From NCBI GenBank assembly GCA_030532185.1, contig JAUNLO010000002.1, forward strand, positions 62,001 to 126,000: DNA of 64,000 nucleotides. Direction: 5' to 3'. Shown piece by piece: positions 16,823 to 25,189 of this stretch (position 1 is its first letter; every line of letters starts with the position of its first letter). The position numbers and the translations under genes are program-made. The notes below the pieces were generated by a model. The model was not told the origin of the DNA. It did not search any database and worked only from the letters and a program-made list of their open reading frames with translations. Origin of the DNA: Eubacteriales bacterium. Lineage in GTDB: Bacteria > Bacillota_A > Clostridia > Saccharofermentanales > DTU023.

Positions 16823-17869
16823 ATGAACGATCTCATCGCCCTGCGTAAAGACAAGGCTCCGCGTGTACGGAAAATCTGGCCTCGCCTCCTGGCCATAATT
16901 TTAGTAATTTTCTTTTTCAGCCTGGGCCTTCTGGTTTATAGCCTTTTTGATACGGCTAAGACCCTCATGTCCCTGCCTCCCCAAGAATTTAATCCCATAG
17001 CCGGTCACCTGATGCCCGACTATGAGCAGGTCATTTTTCAGCCTGTAGCCTCCGATATCCAACTCTCCGGCTGGTTCTTTCGAGCCGCCAAGGATGTCCC
17101 CTTTCGGGGAAATATTATCTTCGTCCACCAAGTACGGTCCAATAAGCTAGAATTTGAACTGGAAAGTGCCAAGTTCTTCAATTTTTTGTTGGAAAGAGGC
17201 TTTAATGTCTTGGCCTTTGACCAACGCCATAGCGGCCAATCCCAAGGTGACGCCTCCGGCTATGGCTATGCCGAATACCGTGATGTCCAAGGAGCCATGG
17301 CAGCTTGTTATCGCTTATCCGGCCGAAAAAACTTTATTTTTTATGGTCTAGGTACCGGGGTTACCGCCAGCCTTTTAGCCTGGGAAGATTTACCGGAAAG
17401 TCCCTCGCCGGAGGATCTGGCCGAGGCTAAAGATCCAGATGCCTTGCTTTCAAGAGAAGACGTCAAAGGTTTCATCTTGGATACTCCGGCCTCTTCGGCC
17501 TATGATTATATCCGCCTGGATATCTCGGACCAGGGCTTCTTGCAGAAGAACTTCTACCGCCGTTACATTCCGGATATCGTGCGTATCTCTTCCTCGGGAC
17601 CGGATCGAATCAACCTTATACCCCTAATCGGACACATTGAGGTCCCCATCATGATTACCCGTAATTTGCCGGATACGGTCCTAAATCAGGCCACTACGGA
17701 TACCTTTATCAAAGAGTGTGTAAGGTTAAAATCGGAGTCTTGTTATGTGGCAGAGATACCCCAAGCCGGACACCTACAAGGTTTTAGCCTGGATCAAGAT
17801 AAATACCTGAGCGACTTAGGTGACTTTTTAGACCTTTATTTTTCTTCCGTTACAGAACCCGAGGCCTAG
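16823..17869 (+). CDS. Membrane-anchored alpha/beta-hydrolase fold protein without the nucleophile serine
   Basis: 348-residue protein with one N-terminal transmembrane segment (about residues 22-45: LLAIILVIFFFSLGLLVYSLF) and an alpha/beta-hydrolase domain outside or at the membrane surface. The fold is recognised from FDQRHSGQS near residue 135 and the late AGHLQGF histidine near 315. At the nucleophile elbow, where G-x-S-x-G is expected, the protein reads YGLGTGV, so the serine is replaced by glycine. It may be a non-catalytic binding protein or use another residue. Its stop codon overlaps the stop of the convergent dut gene by 4 nt. No strong ribosome site. Confidence 0.7.
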   Translation: MNDLIALRKDKAPRVRKIWPRLLAIILVIFFFSLGLLVYSLFDTAKTLMSLPPQEFNPIAGHLMPDYEQVIFQPVASDIQLSGWFFRAAKDVPFRGNIIFVHQVRSNKLEFELESAKFFNFLLERGFNVLAFDQRHSGQSQGDASGYGYAEYRDVQGAMAACYRLSGRKNFIFYGLGTGVTASLLAWEDLPESPSPEDLAEAKDPDALLSREDVKGFILDTPASSAYDYIRLDISDQGFLQKNFYRRYIPDIVRISSSGPDRINLIPLIGHIEVPIMITRNLPDTVLNQATTDTFIKECVRLKSESCYVAEIPQAGHLQGFSLDQDKYLSDLGDFLDLYFSSVTEPEA

Positions 17870-18504
17870 ATACGGCCGGAATGGCCAAAACCGCCTCCCC
17901 GGTCGGAGCCGAAATCCTTAACTTGGTCTACCAGTTCAAACTCATAGTCCATCAAACCCAGACACAGCATCTGCGCGATGCGCTCGTACTGCATGATATG
18001 CTCGGTTCCCCAAAGTCTACCCTCCTGATTGAGATAAAGACTTTGCTGCAAGACTGTGGCGGGATAGGCTGTTTTTAAATATGCCCCATCCTGTCCTTGT
18101 TCTAGCAGATAGTCCAGCAAACTTAGCTCCCGACTAATGGGGCCGTAGCGGTCTAACAGGGGGCTGGCAGTAGCCAGGAGGCTAGCTAGCTCCTGCTGGG
18201 AAAAGGCGTTATGGACAATAATCTTTATTTCATCGCGGAAGTCAGCATCTATGGTACCGGGGCTATTACTGAGCCGGAGTCGGGACTTTACCGAGAGACC
18301 TGACCGAGGGCGAATTTGGGCCTCAAAGCCGGCCGGTAAGGCTAACTTAAGGCCCGTAGCTACTAAGACGGTTTGCCCTGGGGCAATATAGTAGTCTTCT
18401 CTAGCCTTGAGATCATAAGCAGCAGAGTCGGGGCTAGCCTTGTGGGGCAGGAGCTGCAAATCGCTTAACTCAATTTTTATGCTATATGGGGCCTGACCTG
18501 CCAT
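17866..18504 (-). CDS. dut: dUTPase with a large internal insertion
   Basis: Trimeric-type dUTP diphosphatase that keeps uracil out of DNA. All five family motifs are readable: SAAYDLKA (27-34), RPRSGLSVK (65-73), SPGTIDADFRDE (about 81-92), YERIAQM (173-179) and SDRGGGFGHSG (200-210). Between motifs 3 and 4 there is an extra segment of about 65-70 residues (roughly 100-170), so the protein is 212 aa against the usual 140-150. Last gene of the minus-strand unit 3D protein-rsmA-zapA-dut, starting 2 nt after zapA. The insert is Leu/Gln-rich and probably helical; I do not recognise it. Confidence 0.92.
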   Translation of the reverse strand: MAGQAPYSIKIELSDLQLLPHKASPDSAAYDLKAREDYYIAPGQTVLVATGLKLALPAGFEAQIRPRSGLSVKSRLRLSNSPGTIDADFRDEIKIIVHNAFSQQELASLLATASPLLDRYGPISRELSLLDYLLEQGQDGAYLKTAYPATVLQQSLYLNQEGRLWGTEHIMQYERIAQMLCLGLMDYEFELVDQVKDFGSDRGGGFGHSGRI

Positions 18505-18506
18505 CT

Positions 18507-18992
18507 TTATGAATCCTCCTGCTCTTTTAATTCTTCAGCCATATCGGCGAAGCTGGTTTGCATGATATCCAGGGGGCGCGGCTTTTCTGAAGCCCCCCTG
18601 CTGCTGGAACTGCTTTTCTTGGGCATGCCCTGCAAGCGCTCCTCATACATATCACAAAGATTACGGTAGTAAAGCAGGTCTTTTTTCGTTTCCCAAACTT
18701 GCTCCCGCAAACGCAGGATATCTGCCTTACTCTCCTCGAGTTCCACTTGCAGCTGGTGGAGGTCTTGAAAGACCGCACTTTCATCTGAACGTAACTTCCA
18801 GCCATAATCGATACTATTGAGGAGGGCCAGTACTGCGGAGGCCAGGTCACTGAGGCCGGGATGCCGGTTCTTGAGATCGGCCAGAAGGTCATTCGCCTCC
18901 TTGGCAACCTGACGCACATATTCCGGATCATCTTCTGCCGTGATGCGGTAGTACATACTGCCAACTTTTACCGTAATATAATCATCCGCCAT
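18507..18992 (-). CDS. zapA: Cell-division protein ZapA
   Basis: FtsZ-ring associated protein. The N-terminal part (DDYITVKVGSMYYRITAED) is the ZapA domain that in this family bundles FtsZ; a long charged coiled coil follows (about residues 60-125). About 161 aa, longer than E. coli ZapA because of a Ser-rich C-terminal extension. The frame is open further upstream, but the ATG at 18992 has GAGGTG seven bases before it and lies just after the rsmA stop, so it is preferred. Confidence 0.85.
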   Translation of the reverse strand: MADDYITVKVGSMYYRITAEDDPEYVRQVAKEANDLLADLKNRHPGLSDLASAVLALLNSIDYGWKLRSDESAVFQDLHQLQVELEESKADILRLREQVWETKKDLLYYRNLCDMYEERLQGMPKKSSSSSRGASEKPRPLDIMQTSFADMAEELKEQEDS

Positions 18993-18996
18993 CTCA

Positions 18997-19905
18997 TCAC
19001 ACCTCATAACCCCAGCTCGGGTTTACGCTCTCCAGGGCCTCGAAAATCTCCACATGCTGGCTAGGGCTAAGCTCCTCTGCCCTTGTAGCAGGCTCAATCT
19101 TAGCATTTTTCCAGATATAACTTAAGTCAGCACTCTCCCAACCCTCCTCCTGCCCCAGGCGGGCCAGGTTGTTCATAAGGGTTTTACGGCGATTCTGAAA
19201 GGCGGCTTGCAAATAGGCCCAATAAGCAGGCAAGCTACTGGACGCGAGTAAGGGACTAGGCCATTTTTCCAGGCGTAACACCCGGCTTTCAATCGTGGGG
19301 GGTGGGTAAAAAGCTGCAGCTTTGATTCTTTCACCCAGGCTCACCCGGCCATAGCTTTGCCCCAAGACCGAGAGGGGACCATAAAGTTTAGAAGCTGGAG
19401 CATGGGCAAAGCGTTCTGCTACCTCCCTTTGTAGGAGGAAGGACATACCCCGGGCCTCTCCTACTTCCAGTAGGGCTTTGGCATAAAGTTCGGAAGAGAG
19501 ATAGTAGGGTAAGTTGCCGAAAACGTAGGAGTCGCCCTTACAGGAACTCAATAATTGGCCCCAGTCCCAAGCCTGGGCTGGCCCGTAAAGAACTTGGAAG
19601 TTAGAGTAGCGCTCTTCTAAGGCTCCTAGGACTGGGCCTAAATCTTTGTCAATTTCCAAGGCTAGGAGTCTGGCACCCCGAGCCAAAATAGCTTGGCTTA
19701 AGTGACCCAAACCCGGACCAATCTCCAGAACACAAGAGTCGGTGGATAAATTAAAGGGGCTCAGCATCTTCTGAATGCTAAGTCCCCTATCTAAAAAGTT
19801 CTGCCCCCAATGTTTTTTAGCCTGCAGGTTAAACTCCCGACAAAGCTGCCGAGCTGAGGGATACGAAAAATCGCTAGACTCCCTATCCTGCTTATTGGAG
19901 CACAT
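18997..19905 (-). CDS. rsmA: 16S rRNA dimethyladenosine transferase RsmA (KsgA)
   Basis: Methylates two adjacent adenosines near the 3' end of 16S rRNA. Motifs: KKHWGQNFLD at the start of the domain, EIGPGLGHLS (SAM binding), and FGNLPYYLSS (catalytic NLPY). The open frame extends to 19983, but that region lies inside the upstream gene; the ATG at 19905, giving MCSNKQDRES, leaves a 14-nt overlap and a normal length of about 302 aa. Part of the unit with the 3D/G5 protein and zapA. Confidence 0.95.
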   Translation of the reverse strand: MCSNKQDRESSDFSYPSARQLCREFNLQAKKHWGQNFLDRGLSIQKMLSPFNLSTDSCVLEIGPGLGHLSQAILARGARLLALEIDKDLGPVLGALEERYSNFQVLYGPAQAWDWGQLLSSCKGDSYVFGNLPYYLSSELYAKALLEVGEARGMSFLLQREVAERFAHAPASKLYGPLSVLGQSYGRVSLGERIKAAAFYPPPTIESRVLRLEKWPSPLLASSSLPAYWAYLQAAFQNRRKTLMNNLARLGQEEGWESADLSYIWKNAKIEPATRAEELSPSQHVEIFEALESVNPSWGYEV

Positions 19906-21220
19906 AGACCTGGCGGCTGCCGGTAGGAAGGAAGACGCCTTGCGAAATCTCCCGGGCATCAAAGGACAGGTCCAAAAGGCCATCGCCCATGCCGTGCCGG
20001 TCTGCTACGACTCCCAGGCCATAGCCCTCAATAAAGAGTACCGTTCCCATGGGGTAGCCCCCACTGAGCTGGCTGGAAGCTACGATACCCCGTTGGGCTA
20101 AAATACCCGAAGCTGTCCGGTTGCATTCATTAACCGCACCCGGATCCGGATAGAGTTTATAGCACTCATAGCCGTCGTAGGAAGTAGTAGTAAAAACCAG
20201 GGGACCGTTGGCTACGGCAAAGGTGTAACCATCTACTGTGATGGTGCCGTTGCCATTGTCATTGAAAGAAGTATAAGTTTGGGCTCCATTCCGGTTTAAG
20301 AGACCAGACACGACTGAAAAATTAGTTTCGGCCGCGCTTACAGAGCCCGGACTAGTAAAAGTAAAGTCTGCCATAGCCGCAGCCTGACCGCTGTCCTGCA
20401 CTGGGGATTGCAAAGGCGTGTTTTGCGGAGCATAGACGTCTTCTTCGATAATTTCCGGCTCCTCATAGATGGGCTGCGTGGGTTCAGGATCAGGTGAAGA
20501 CTCGGGTATAGGTGTTGTCTCCGGCACAGCTGCCTGGCCGGTACCTACTAAAATGATATGGCTTTGGCCAGAGGCCAGGTAACGGCGGCCAACTTCTCTA
20601 GTTTCCACCAGGATGCCATTCTCGAAAATTTGCTCGTAGTCTATTTCGATAACTGCATCGTAGCCCTGCCGCATGAGCTTCTGTTCACCCTGAGCTAACA
20701 AATCAGTTTCTTGATACTCAGTTTCAAAAGGCACATTAATGGTCTCAGAAACCTGCTGAATATAGGTTTGCCTTGGGGCAGCTGCAATAGTTACAGCTTC
20801 AGTTGCAGTTATGGTTTCAGTAGCAGCTGCAGTTTCAGTCTGCTTGACCACGGCAGGCAAGGCCGCTCGAGCCGCTGTCGTTTGGGTTGGCGTTTGTCCC
20901 TCTTGGCTTTCCAGACCAAAAGCCACAGCGGGGTCAAAAACTTTACGCAAATCCTGGCTTTCAGAACTGGGCTTTTCCGTGGACTCGCTGCTTTCAGACT
21001 TCTGAGAAATTTCCGTCTTGTTATCCATCTGGTCAGCTGCGGCAGAGAGCTTTAGGCTGGCAGGGGCCTGGTCAACAGTAGGTGCTGTAGATTTGTGCAC
21101 GACAAACTCTGCCGAGGCACGCGAATTATCGCGGCTCTGCATGAATGCCACCAAACCTACAAGTGCGACCAAGACAAAGGCCAGCAACATAAGTATGTAA
21201 TCAAATATTCTTTTTCGCAT
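19892..21220 (-). CDS. Secreted or anchored G5 and 3D domain protein
   Basis: 442-residue envelope protein. An N-terminal transmembrane segment (about residues 8-27) is followed by a long Thr/Ala/Glu-rich stretch, a G5-like domain (about 150-230: VPFETEYQETDLL, EVGRRYLASG) and a C-terminal 3D domain (about 350-440) with TASGI, YPMGTVLFIEGYGLGVV and the Asp residues ADRH...LDLSF. Such proteins resemble YabE/Rpf-type factors acting on peptidoglycan; 3D domains are found in lytic transglycosylase-like enzymes. First gene of its operon, just upstream of rsmA as yabE is of ksgA in Bacillus. It has a perfect promoter. Confidence 0.85.
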   Translation of the reverse strand: MRKRIFDYILMLLAFVLVALVGLVAFMQSRDNSRASAEFVVHKSTAPTVDQAPASLKLSAAADQMDNKTEISQKSESSESTEKPSSESQDLRKVFDPAVAFGLESQEGQTPTQTTAARAALPAVVKQTETAAATETITATEAVTIAAAPRQTYIQQVSETINVPFETEYQETDLLAQGEQKLMRQGYDAVIEIDYEQIFENGILVETREVGRRYLASGQSHIILVGTGQAAVPETTPIPESSPDPEPTQPIYEEPEIIEEDVYAPQNTPLQSPVQDSGQAAAMADFTFTSPGSVSAAETNFSVVSGLLNRNGAQTYTSFNDNGNGTITVDGYTFAVANGPLVFTTTSYDGYECYKLYPDPGAVNECNRTASGILAQRGIVASSQLSGGYPMGTVLFIEGYGLGVVADRHGMGDGLLDLSFDAREISQGVFLPTGSRQVYVLQ

Positions 21221-21284
21221 AAAAAACCTCGAATCCTGGTGACAACTGCAGCTAATTACAGTTGAGACACAATTCGATATGATG

Positions 21285-21313
21285 ATTATAATTTTCTCGT
21301 ATTAGCTTGTCAA
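21285..21313 (-). promoter_or_regulatory. Consensus SigA promoter of the 3D protein-rsmA-zapA-dut operon
   Basis: On the minus strand TTGACA (21313-21308) and TATAAT (21290-21285) are both perfect and 17 bp apart, the best promoter in the window. Start of transcription near 21278, leaving about 58 nt of leader. The 319-bp gap 21221-21539 holds only this promoter and the htpG terminator. Confidence 0.9.
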
Positions 21314-21482
21314 CTTATATTTTTGCAAATTTATGTGCAATTAGCTGGCATTTTGTCGAATTTTACGTGTATATTTTATGCTATATGCGCTTTTTAATTC
21401 TTAGAATAGTATGCCCTGCCCTTGTATAAACTGCAACTCACGAGCTGGACTTCTTGCATATCATAATTTTAGTAAATTTAAA

Positions 21483-21506
21483 CAGGCTAGCCCGAGGGCT
21501 AGCCTG
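21483..21506 (-). terminator. Terminator of htpG
   Basis: 11-bp arms CAGGCTAGCCC / GGGCTAGCCTG almost without a loop, followed on the minus strand by TTTAAATTT. Located 34 nt after the htpG stop. Confidence 0.8.
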
Positions 21507-21539
21507 CAACTTGAATTCATATCTTACTTACTTGCAGAC

Positions 21540-23348
21540 TTATTGCTGCCAGAGCTGCTCGGAGGCCTGGACAAAGGCTTTAAGCTCCTCACCTCTTAAC
21601 TCGTCTTTGGCCAGAAGGGCCAACTGGTAGGCATAGCGCAGGAGGGCTTTTTGCTCCTCGGGAGACCGGTCACGGAGCCCCGCATACAGGGGGTTATCCG
21701 GATTGACCAAGACGGTTTCCTGGGCCTTAAACTGTTGGGCAAGTTGGTCTAAATTTGCCCTTTCTTCTTCGTCCACTAGCTTGCCATAGATCTCCTGCAT
21801 GTCGGCAAAACGACGGGCGGCCTCATCTTCCACCAAACTGAGCAGGGGAGCATCCGCTCCCTGGGCCTGGAGGCGTCCTGACAGGTCCTGCACCTGGCTT
21901 AATTCTTGCAGAAGGGCTAGCAAGTCTTCATCTAGGCTTGTCCCTACTTCATCTTGGGGCTGCTCCCAAGAGTCAGCCCGACGGAAGCGGTATTTACCCT
22001 GACTACGCGCTTCGATAAGGCTCATCCACTGTAGGTCTAAGCCCTTGTGCATACGAAATACTGCCTTACCTTCGCTATGCAAACGGTCAGTATAGAAGTC
22101 CAGGCGGTGGTCATCATAAACGTAATAAATAGGGCCTTCCGCCTGATCGACCAGGGCCTGGAAACTGCCGTCTACCTCTTCCAGGAGCAGGCAGGATTCC
22201 ACCTTGTCTGCAAAGGCGGCATTTTGCAAGCTACCCAGCTTGACGAAGTCGGCAATTTTGGGCCAGATGTTTTGGAAACGGTCTTTATCCTCCCGGTATA
22301 TGCCTGCCAACTTGTCCCCTACCTTGGCCACGATGTGCTTAGACAGGGCACGGATGGTCTGGTCATTCTGCAGGTAAGAGCGAGATACGTTAAGAGGTAA
22401 ATCCGGGCAATCCAGGGTACCTTGCAGGAGGAAGAGGAAGTCGGGAATCATCTCCCGCAAGTCATCAGATACGTAGACTTGCTTACTGTAAATTAAGATG
22501 CGATTTTGGACTTCCATATAAGGTCCGGTGTATGCGGGAAAATATAAGATTCCCTTGAGACGGAAGGGGTAGTCCAGATTCAAGTGAATCCAGAAAAGAG
22601 GATCTTGACTGCTATTAAAGGTCTTACGATAAAAATCAATATATTCCTGGTCACTTACTGCCTTGGCATCCCTCAACCAGAGGGGGGCCGTATCATTGAT
22701 TAATTCCTGCTCTTCTGCGTCTACTTGGAAGTGGATAGGATAAGGCATAAAGCCGCAGTAGCGTTTTAAGAGCTCCCTCAACTTACTGCCCTGGTAGGAC
22801 TTCTGGGCCTCCGGGTTTAAGTGGAGGATAATATCCGTACCGGCCGACTGGCGTTGACCTTTCTCCATTTGGTACTCCAGGCCATCTTCGCTGACCCAGG
22901 ATACGGACTCTGCCCCTTCTAAACAGGAGAGGCTTTGAATTTCCACCCGGTCAGCTACCATGAAGGCTGAATAAAAGCCCAGGCCAAAGTGACCAATGAC
23001 TGCTTGGCCGCCTTCCGCACCCCCCTTATATTTTTCCACATAGTCTACGAGCCCCGAGTAGGCAATTTGATTAATATACTTATCCACTTCCTCAGCTGTC
23101 ATGCCGATACCGGTGTCGCTAATGGTTAAACTACCTGCAGCAGTATCCAATTTAACTTGTATGCCTAGCTCTTCTTCTGCGGCCGGGGCCTCCCCCACCA
23201 AGATGAGGTGTTTCCTCTTACTTACGGCATCTACCGCATTGGCCACTAGCTCACGCAGGAAGATTTCCTCCTCTGCATAGAGCCATTGTTTGATAATAGG
23301 GAATATATTTTCCGATTCTACAGACAATTTTCCAGACTTATAATTCAT
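21540..23348 (-). CDS. htpG: HSP90-family chaperone HtpG
   Basis: ATP-dependent chaperone. The N-terminal GHKL ATPase domain shows FLRELVANAVDA (normally RELISNASDA), SDTGIGMT and GHFGLGFYSAF; middle and C-terminal domains follow. About 602 aa, in the usual range. The open frame extends 13 codons further, but the ATG at 23348 has GAGGG eight bases ahead and gives the usual short N-terminus before the first helix. Divergent from the sortase gene. No CIRCE operator was seen upstream. Confidence 0.95.
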   Translation of the reverse strand: MNYKSGKLSVESENIFPIIKQWLYAEEEIFLRELVANAVDAVSKRKHLILVGEAPAAEEELGIQVKLDTAAGSLTISDTGIGMTAEEVDKYINQIAYSGLVDYVEKYKGGAEGGQAVIGHFGLGFYSAFMVADRVEIQSLSCLEGAESVSWVSEDGLEYQMEKGQRQSAGTDIILHLNPEAQKSYQGSKLRELLKRYCGFMPYPIHFQVDAEEQELINDTAPLWLRDAKAVSDQEYIDFYRKTFNSSQDPLFWIHLNLDYPFRLKGILYFPAYTGPYMEVQNRILIYSKQVYVSDDLREMIPDFLFLLQGTLDCPDLPLNVSRSYLQNDQTIRALSKHIVAKVGDKLAGIYREDKDRFQNIWPKIADFVKLGSLQNAAFADKVESCLLLEEVDGSFQALVDQAEGPIYYVYDDHRLDFYTDRLHSEGKAVFRMHKGLDLQWMSLIEARSQGKYRFRRADSWEQPQDEVGTSLDEDLLALLQELSQVQDLSGRLQAQGADAPLLSLVEDEAARRFADMQEIYGKLVDEEERANLDQLAQQFKAQETVLVNPDNPLYAGLRDRSPEEQKALLRYAYQLALLAKDELRGEELKAFVQASEQLWQQ

Positions 23349-23395
23349 CACTTTACCCTCGCTTGAGTTCATGCCATAATAAGACAATATGAATG

Positions 23396-23419
23396 GCAGA
23401 CCGGTCCAGGCTGGTCTGC
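23396..23419. promoter_or_regulatory. Inverted repeat between htpG and the sortase gene
   Basis: GCAGACC (23396-23402) and GGTCTGC (23413-23419) with a 10-nt centre lie in the divergent intergenic region. It could be an operator for either gene; it is not a CIRCE element. Confidence 0.4.
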
Positions 23420-23486
23420 TTTCCTAAGATATCATAGTTTTGCTAGAGTCGCATAATCCTAGCTTTGAAGTACGAGGTAACAGTTA

Positions 23487-24632
23487 ATGAACCAATATCG
23501 CCAAAATGATCCGTTTGCACCCCAAAGACCCCCAGCAAGCAGGTCACAGGCAGGAGGATCTAGGCCGCATAATCCCGGGCCTAGACCAGGTCAGCTTCCC
23601 CCTCAGCGGCCCCAAGGCCATGGTCCCGTAGCCCCCAACGGGCACCCGAGACCGGCTATGCCAGCTCGTTCTGGCCCCGCACCCCGCCCCCAGGCAGGCC
23701 CCGGCCCTCAGAGACCAGGACCGCAAAGACCCTATCCCTCTTCTCAACGTCCACAAGCCCGTCCTCAGGCTGGCCCTGGACGTCCTACCCCTCCCCGCTC
23801 CTACCCCGGTCCCCAAGGCAGAGGACCTGAGGATAAAAAGGCTCGCAAAGCTAGGGAGAAGGCTGCACAACAGCAGGCCAAACAAAATCAGCAGGGCCAA
23901 CAGGCTGGGGTCCCCCGCTGGGTCTTGATTAGCTTAGATATAATTATCGTGGCTCTGGTAGCCGTGGGCCTCTTCTTCTTCCTCAAACCCAAGTTTGATG
24001 AGAAGAATGCCGAAAAACTATCCAAAGAAATTATCAGTAATTTGGATGCCCAAAAGGCCCCCATCGAGGTGGAAGTTGCTCGTAACTTTGCCCCTGTGCA
24101 AGGTGAACGCAATGAAGACTCAGTCGGCGTAGACTTTGTAGATAACAGCTTAGACGAGACCGGTGCTGATGTGGTCTCCCTCACTTATATTGGTAAACTG
24201 GTAATTCCCAAGATTCAAGTGATTACCCCCCTCTCCGAAGAGCAGGGCAATGACTTGTTAGTATCCTTGCGCTTTGGATCAGGCATCCACTCTGGAGTGG
24301 GTACCCCCCTGGGCCAACCCGGCCTTACCACCATTTGGGGCCACCGCTTCCTTACTACGGGCCGTGATTTTAACCGTCTCAACGAAATTGTGCCGGGCGA
24401 TATGTTCTACATAGACTATCTACCCACCAACACACGTTATTACTACAATGTGTATGCCCAGGATATTATTCCTCAAATCGAGTTAACGGACCGGGTCTAT
24501 GAGCCCTTTGAGGATGACACTGTGGTACTGATTACTTGTCACCCCCTGGTTTACAATGAACAGACGGAGAGGCTCTTAGTTTATGCTAAGCCTGATCCTG
24601 ACAAAACTGGCCCTATCCCGGAGGGTAACTAG
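23487..24632 (+). CDS. Sortase with a long proline-rich cytoplasmic N-terminus
   Basis: Membrane transpeptidase of the sortase family that cuts a sorting signal and links proteins to the wall or each other. Residues 1-115 are very rich in Pro, Gln, Arg and Gly; a transmembrane segment follows (about 145-165), then an extracellular sortase domain. The catalytic residues are visible: His in WGHRF (near 285), Cys in LITCHP (near 350) and Arg in ERLLVYAK. 381 aa. No LPxTG-type substrate is encoded nearby, so it may be a housekeeping enzyme, but the Pro-rich tail is unusual. Start supported by GAGGT; a strong terminator ends the gene. Confidence 0.9.
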   Translation: MNQYRQNDPFAPQRPPASRSQAGGSRPHNPGPRPGQLPPQRPQGHGPVAPNGHPRPAMPARSGPAPRPQAGPGPQRPGPQRPYPSSQRPQARPQAGPGRPTPPRSYPGPQGRGPEDKKARKAREKAAQQQAKQNQQGQQAGVPRWVLISLDIIIVALVAVGLFFFLKPKFDEKNAEKLSKEIISNLDAQKAPIEVEVARNFAPVQGERNEDSVGVDFVDNSLDETGADVVSLTYIGKLVIPKIQVITPLSEEQGNDLLVSLRFGSGIHSGVGTPLGQPGLTTIWGHRFLTTGRDFNRLNEIVPGDMFYIDYLPTNTRYYYNVYAQDIIPQIELTDRVYEPFEDDTVVLITCHPLVYNEQTERLLVYAKPDPDKTGPIPEGN

Positions 24633-24673
24633 ATTTGCTATATAGGGCCAGACTAAACTATCCAACAAAAAAG

Positions 24674-24696
24674 GGAGCTCGGCGAGCTCCTTTTTT
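24674..24696. terminator. Bidirectional terminator between the sortase gene and ydbC
   Basis: 7-bp GC-rich stem GGAGCTC / GAGCTCC with a GGC loop, flanked by A6 on the left and T6 on the right, so it works on both strands for the two convergent genes. Confidence 0.92.
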
Positions 24697-24734
24697 CGTT
24701 GGTAATTTAATCTTGTCGGCTTTTTCCCTAGGGC

Positions 24735-24971
24735 TTAGGCAAAGACCTCATCCAAGTTGAGGTCATTCAAGATTTCTCGCAGGATAGCAGCCTCTTCATG
24801 AGAAAGAGAGATACCCTTACTCATTTTAGCGTGCTCAGGGGCCCAATCGCGGATATCTAATTTTGCTTTGTTATCATTCCAAGAAACCATATTGAGCTCT
24901 CTCTGCCATCCCGACTTACTGGAACTCAAAACACCTAGTTCTTTGGTTAATTCATACTTAAATTCTGCCAT
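24735..24971 (-). CDS. YdbC/PC4-family single-stranded nucleic acid-binding protein
   Basis: Small protein of 78 residues of the PC4/YdbC family, whose members bind single-stranded DNA through a beta-sheet dimer. The sequence KYELTKELGVLS, WQRELNMVSWN and KLDIRDW fits the family, as does the C-terminal helix (EEAAILREILNDL). The ATG at 24971 has GAGGAGG nine bases before it and is preferred to the start six codons upstream. Single gene; likely role in transcription or DNA repair is inferred. Confidence 0.85.
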   Translation of the reverse strand: MAEFKYELTKELGVLSSSKSGWQRELNMVSWNDNKAKLDIRDWAPEHAKMSKGISLSHEEAAILREILNDLNLDEVFA

Positions 24972-25135
24972 ACTATATTCCCTCCTCAAGTTTATCTGGG
25001 CCAGGCCCTAAGGCGCTGGCGAATAATTTCTATTTTAATTTGGCTCACTGGTGAGCCGCATTGCCGATATTGTCAGAGCAGCCCCGTCTTGTCAAGGCTG
25101 TGGCAGGGGCAAGCCAGGTCTCTTCTTAGCATAAA

Positions 25136-25160
25136 GCCCGCAGCTGGGGCAGCCGCGGGC
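25136..25160 (-). terminator. Terminator of glgP
   Basis: 11-bp stem GCCCGCGGCTG / CAGCTGCGGGC (one G-U) with a CCC loop, followed on the minus strand by TTTATG. About 30 nt after the glgP stop. Confidence 0.75.
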
Positions 25161-25189
25161 CTGGGGATCTACTAGCAAATTACTTAGCC

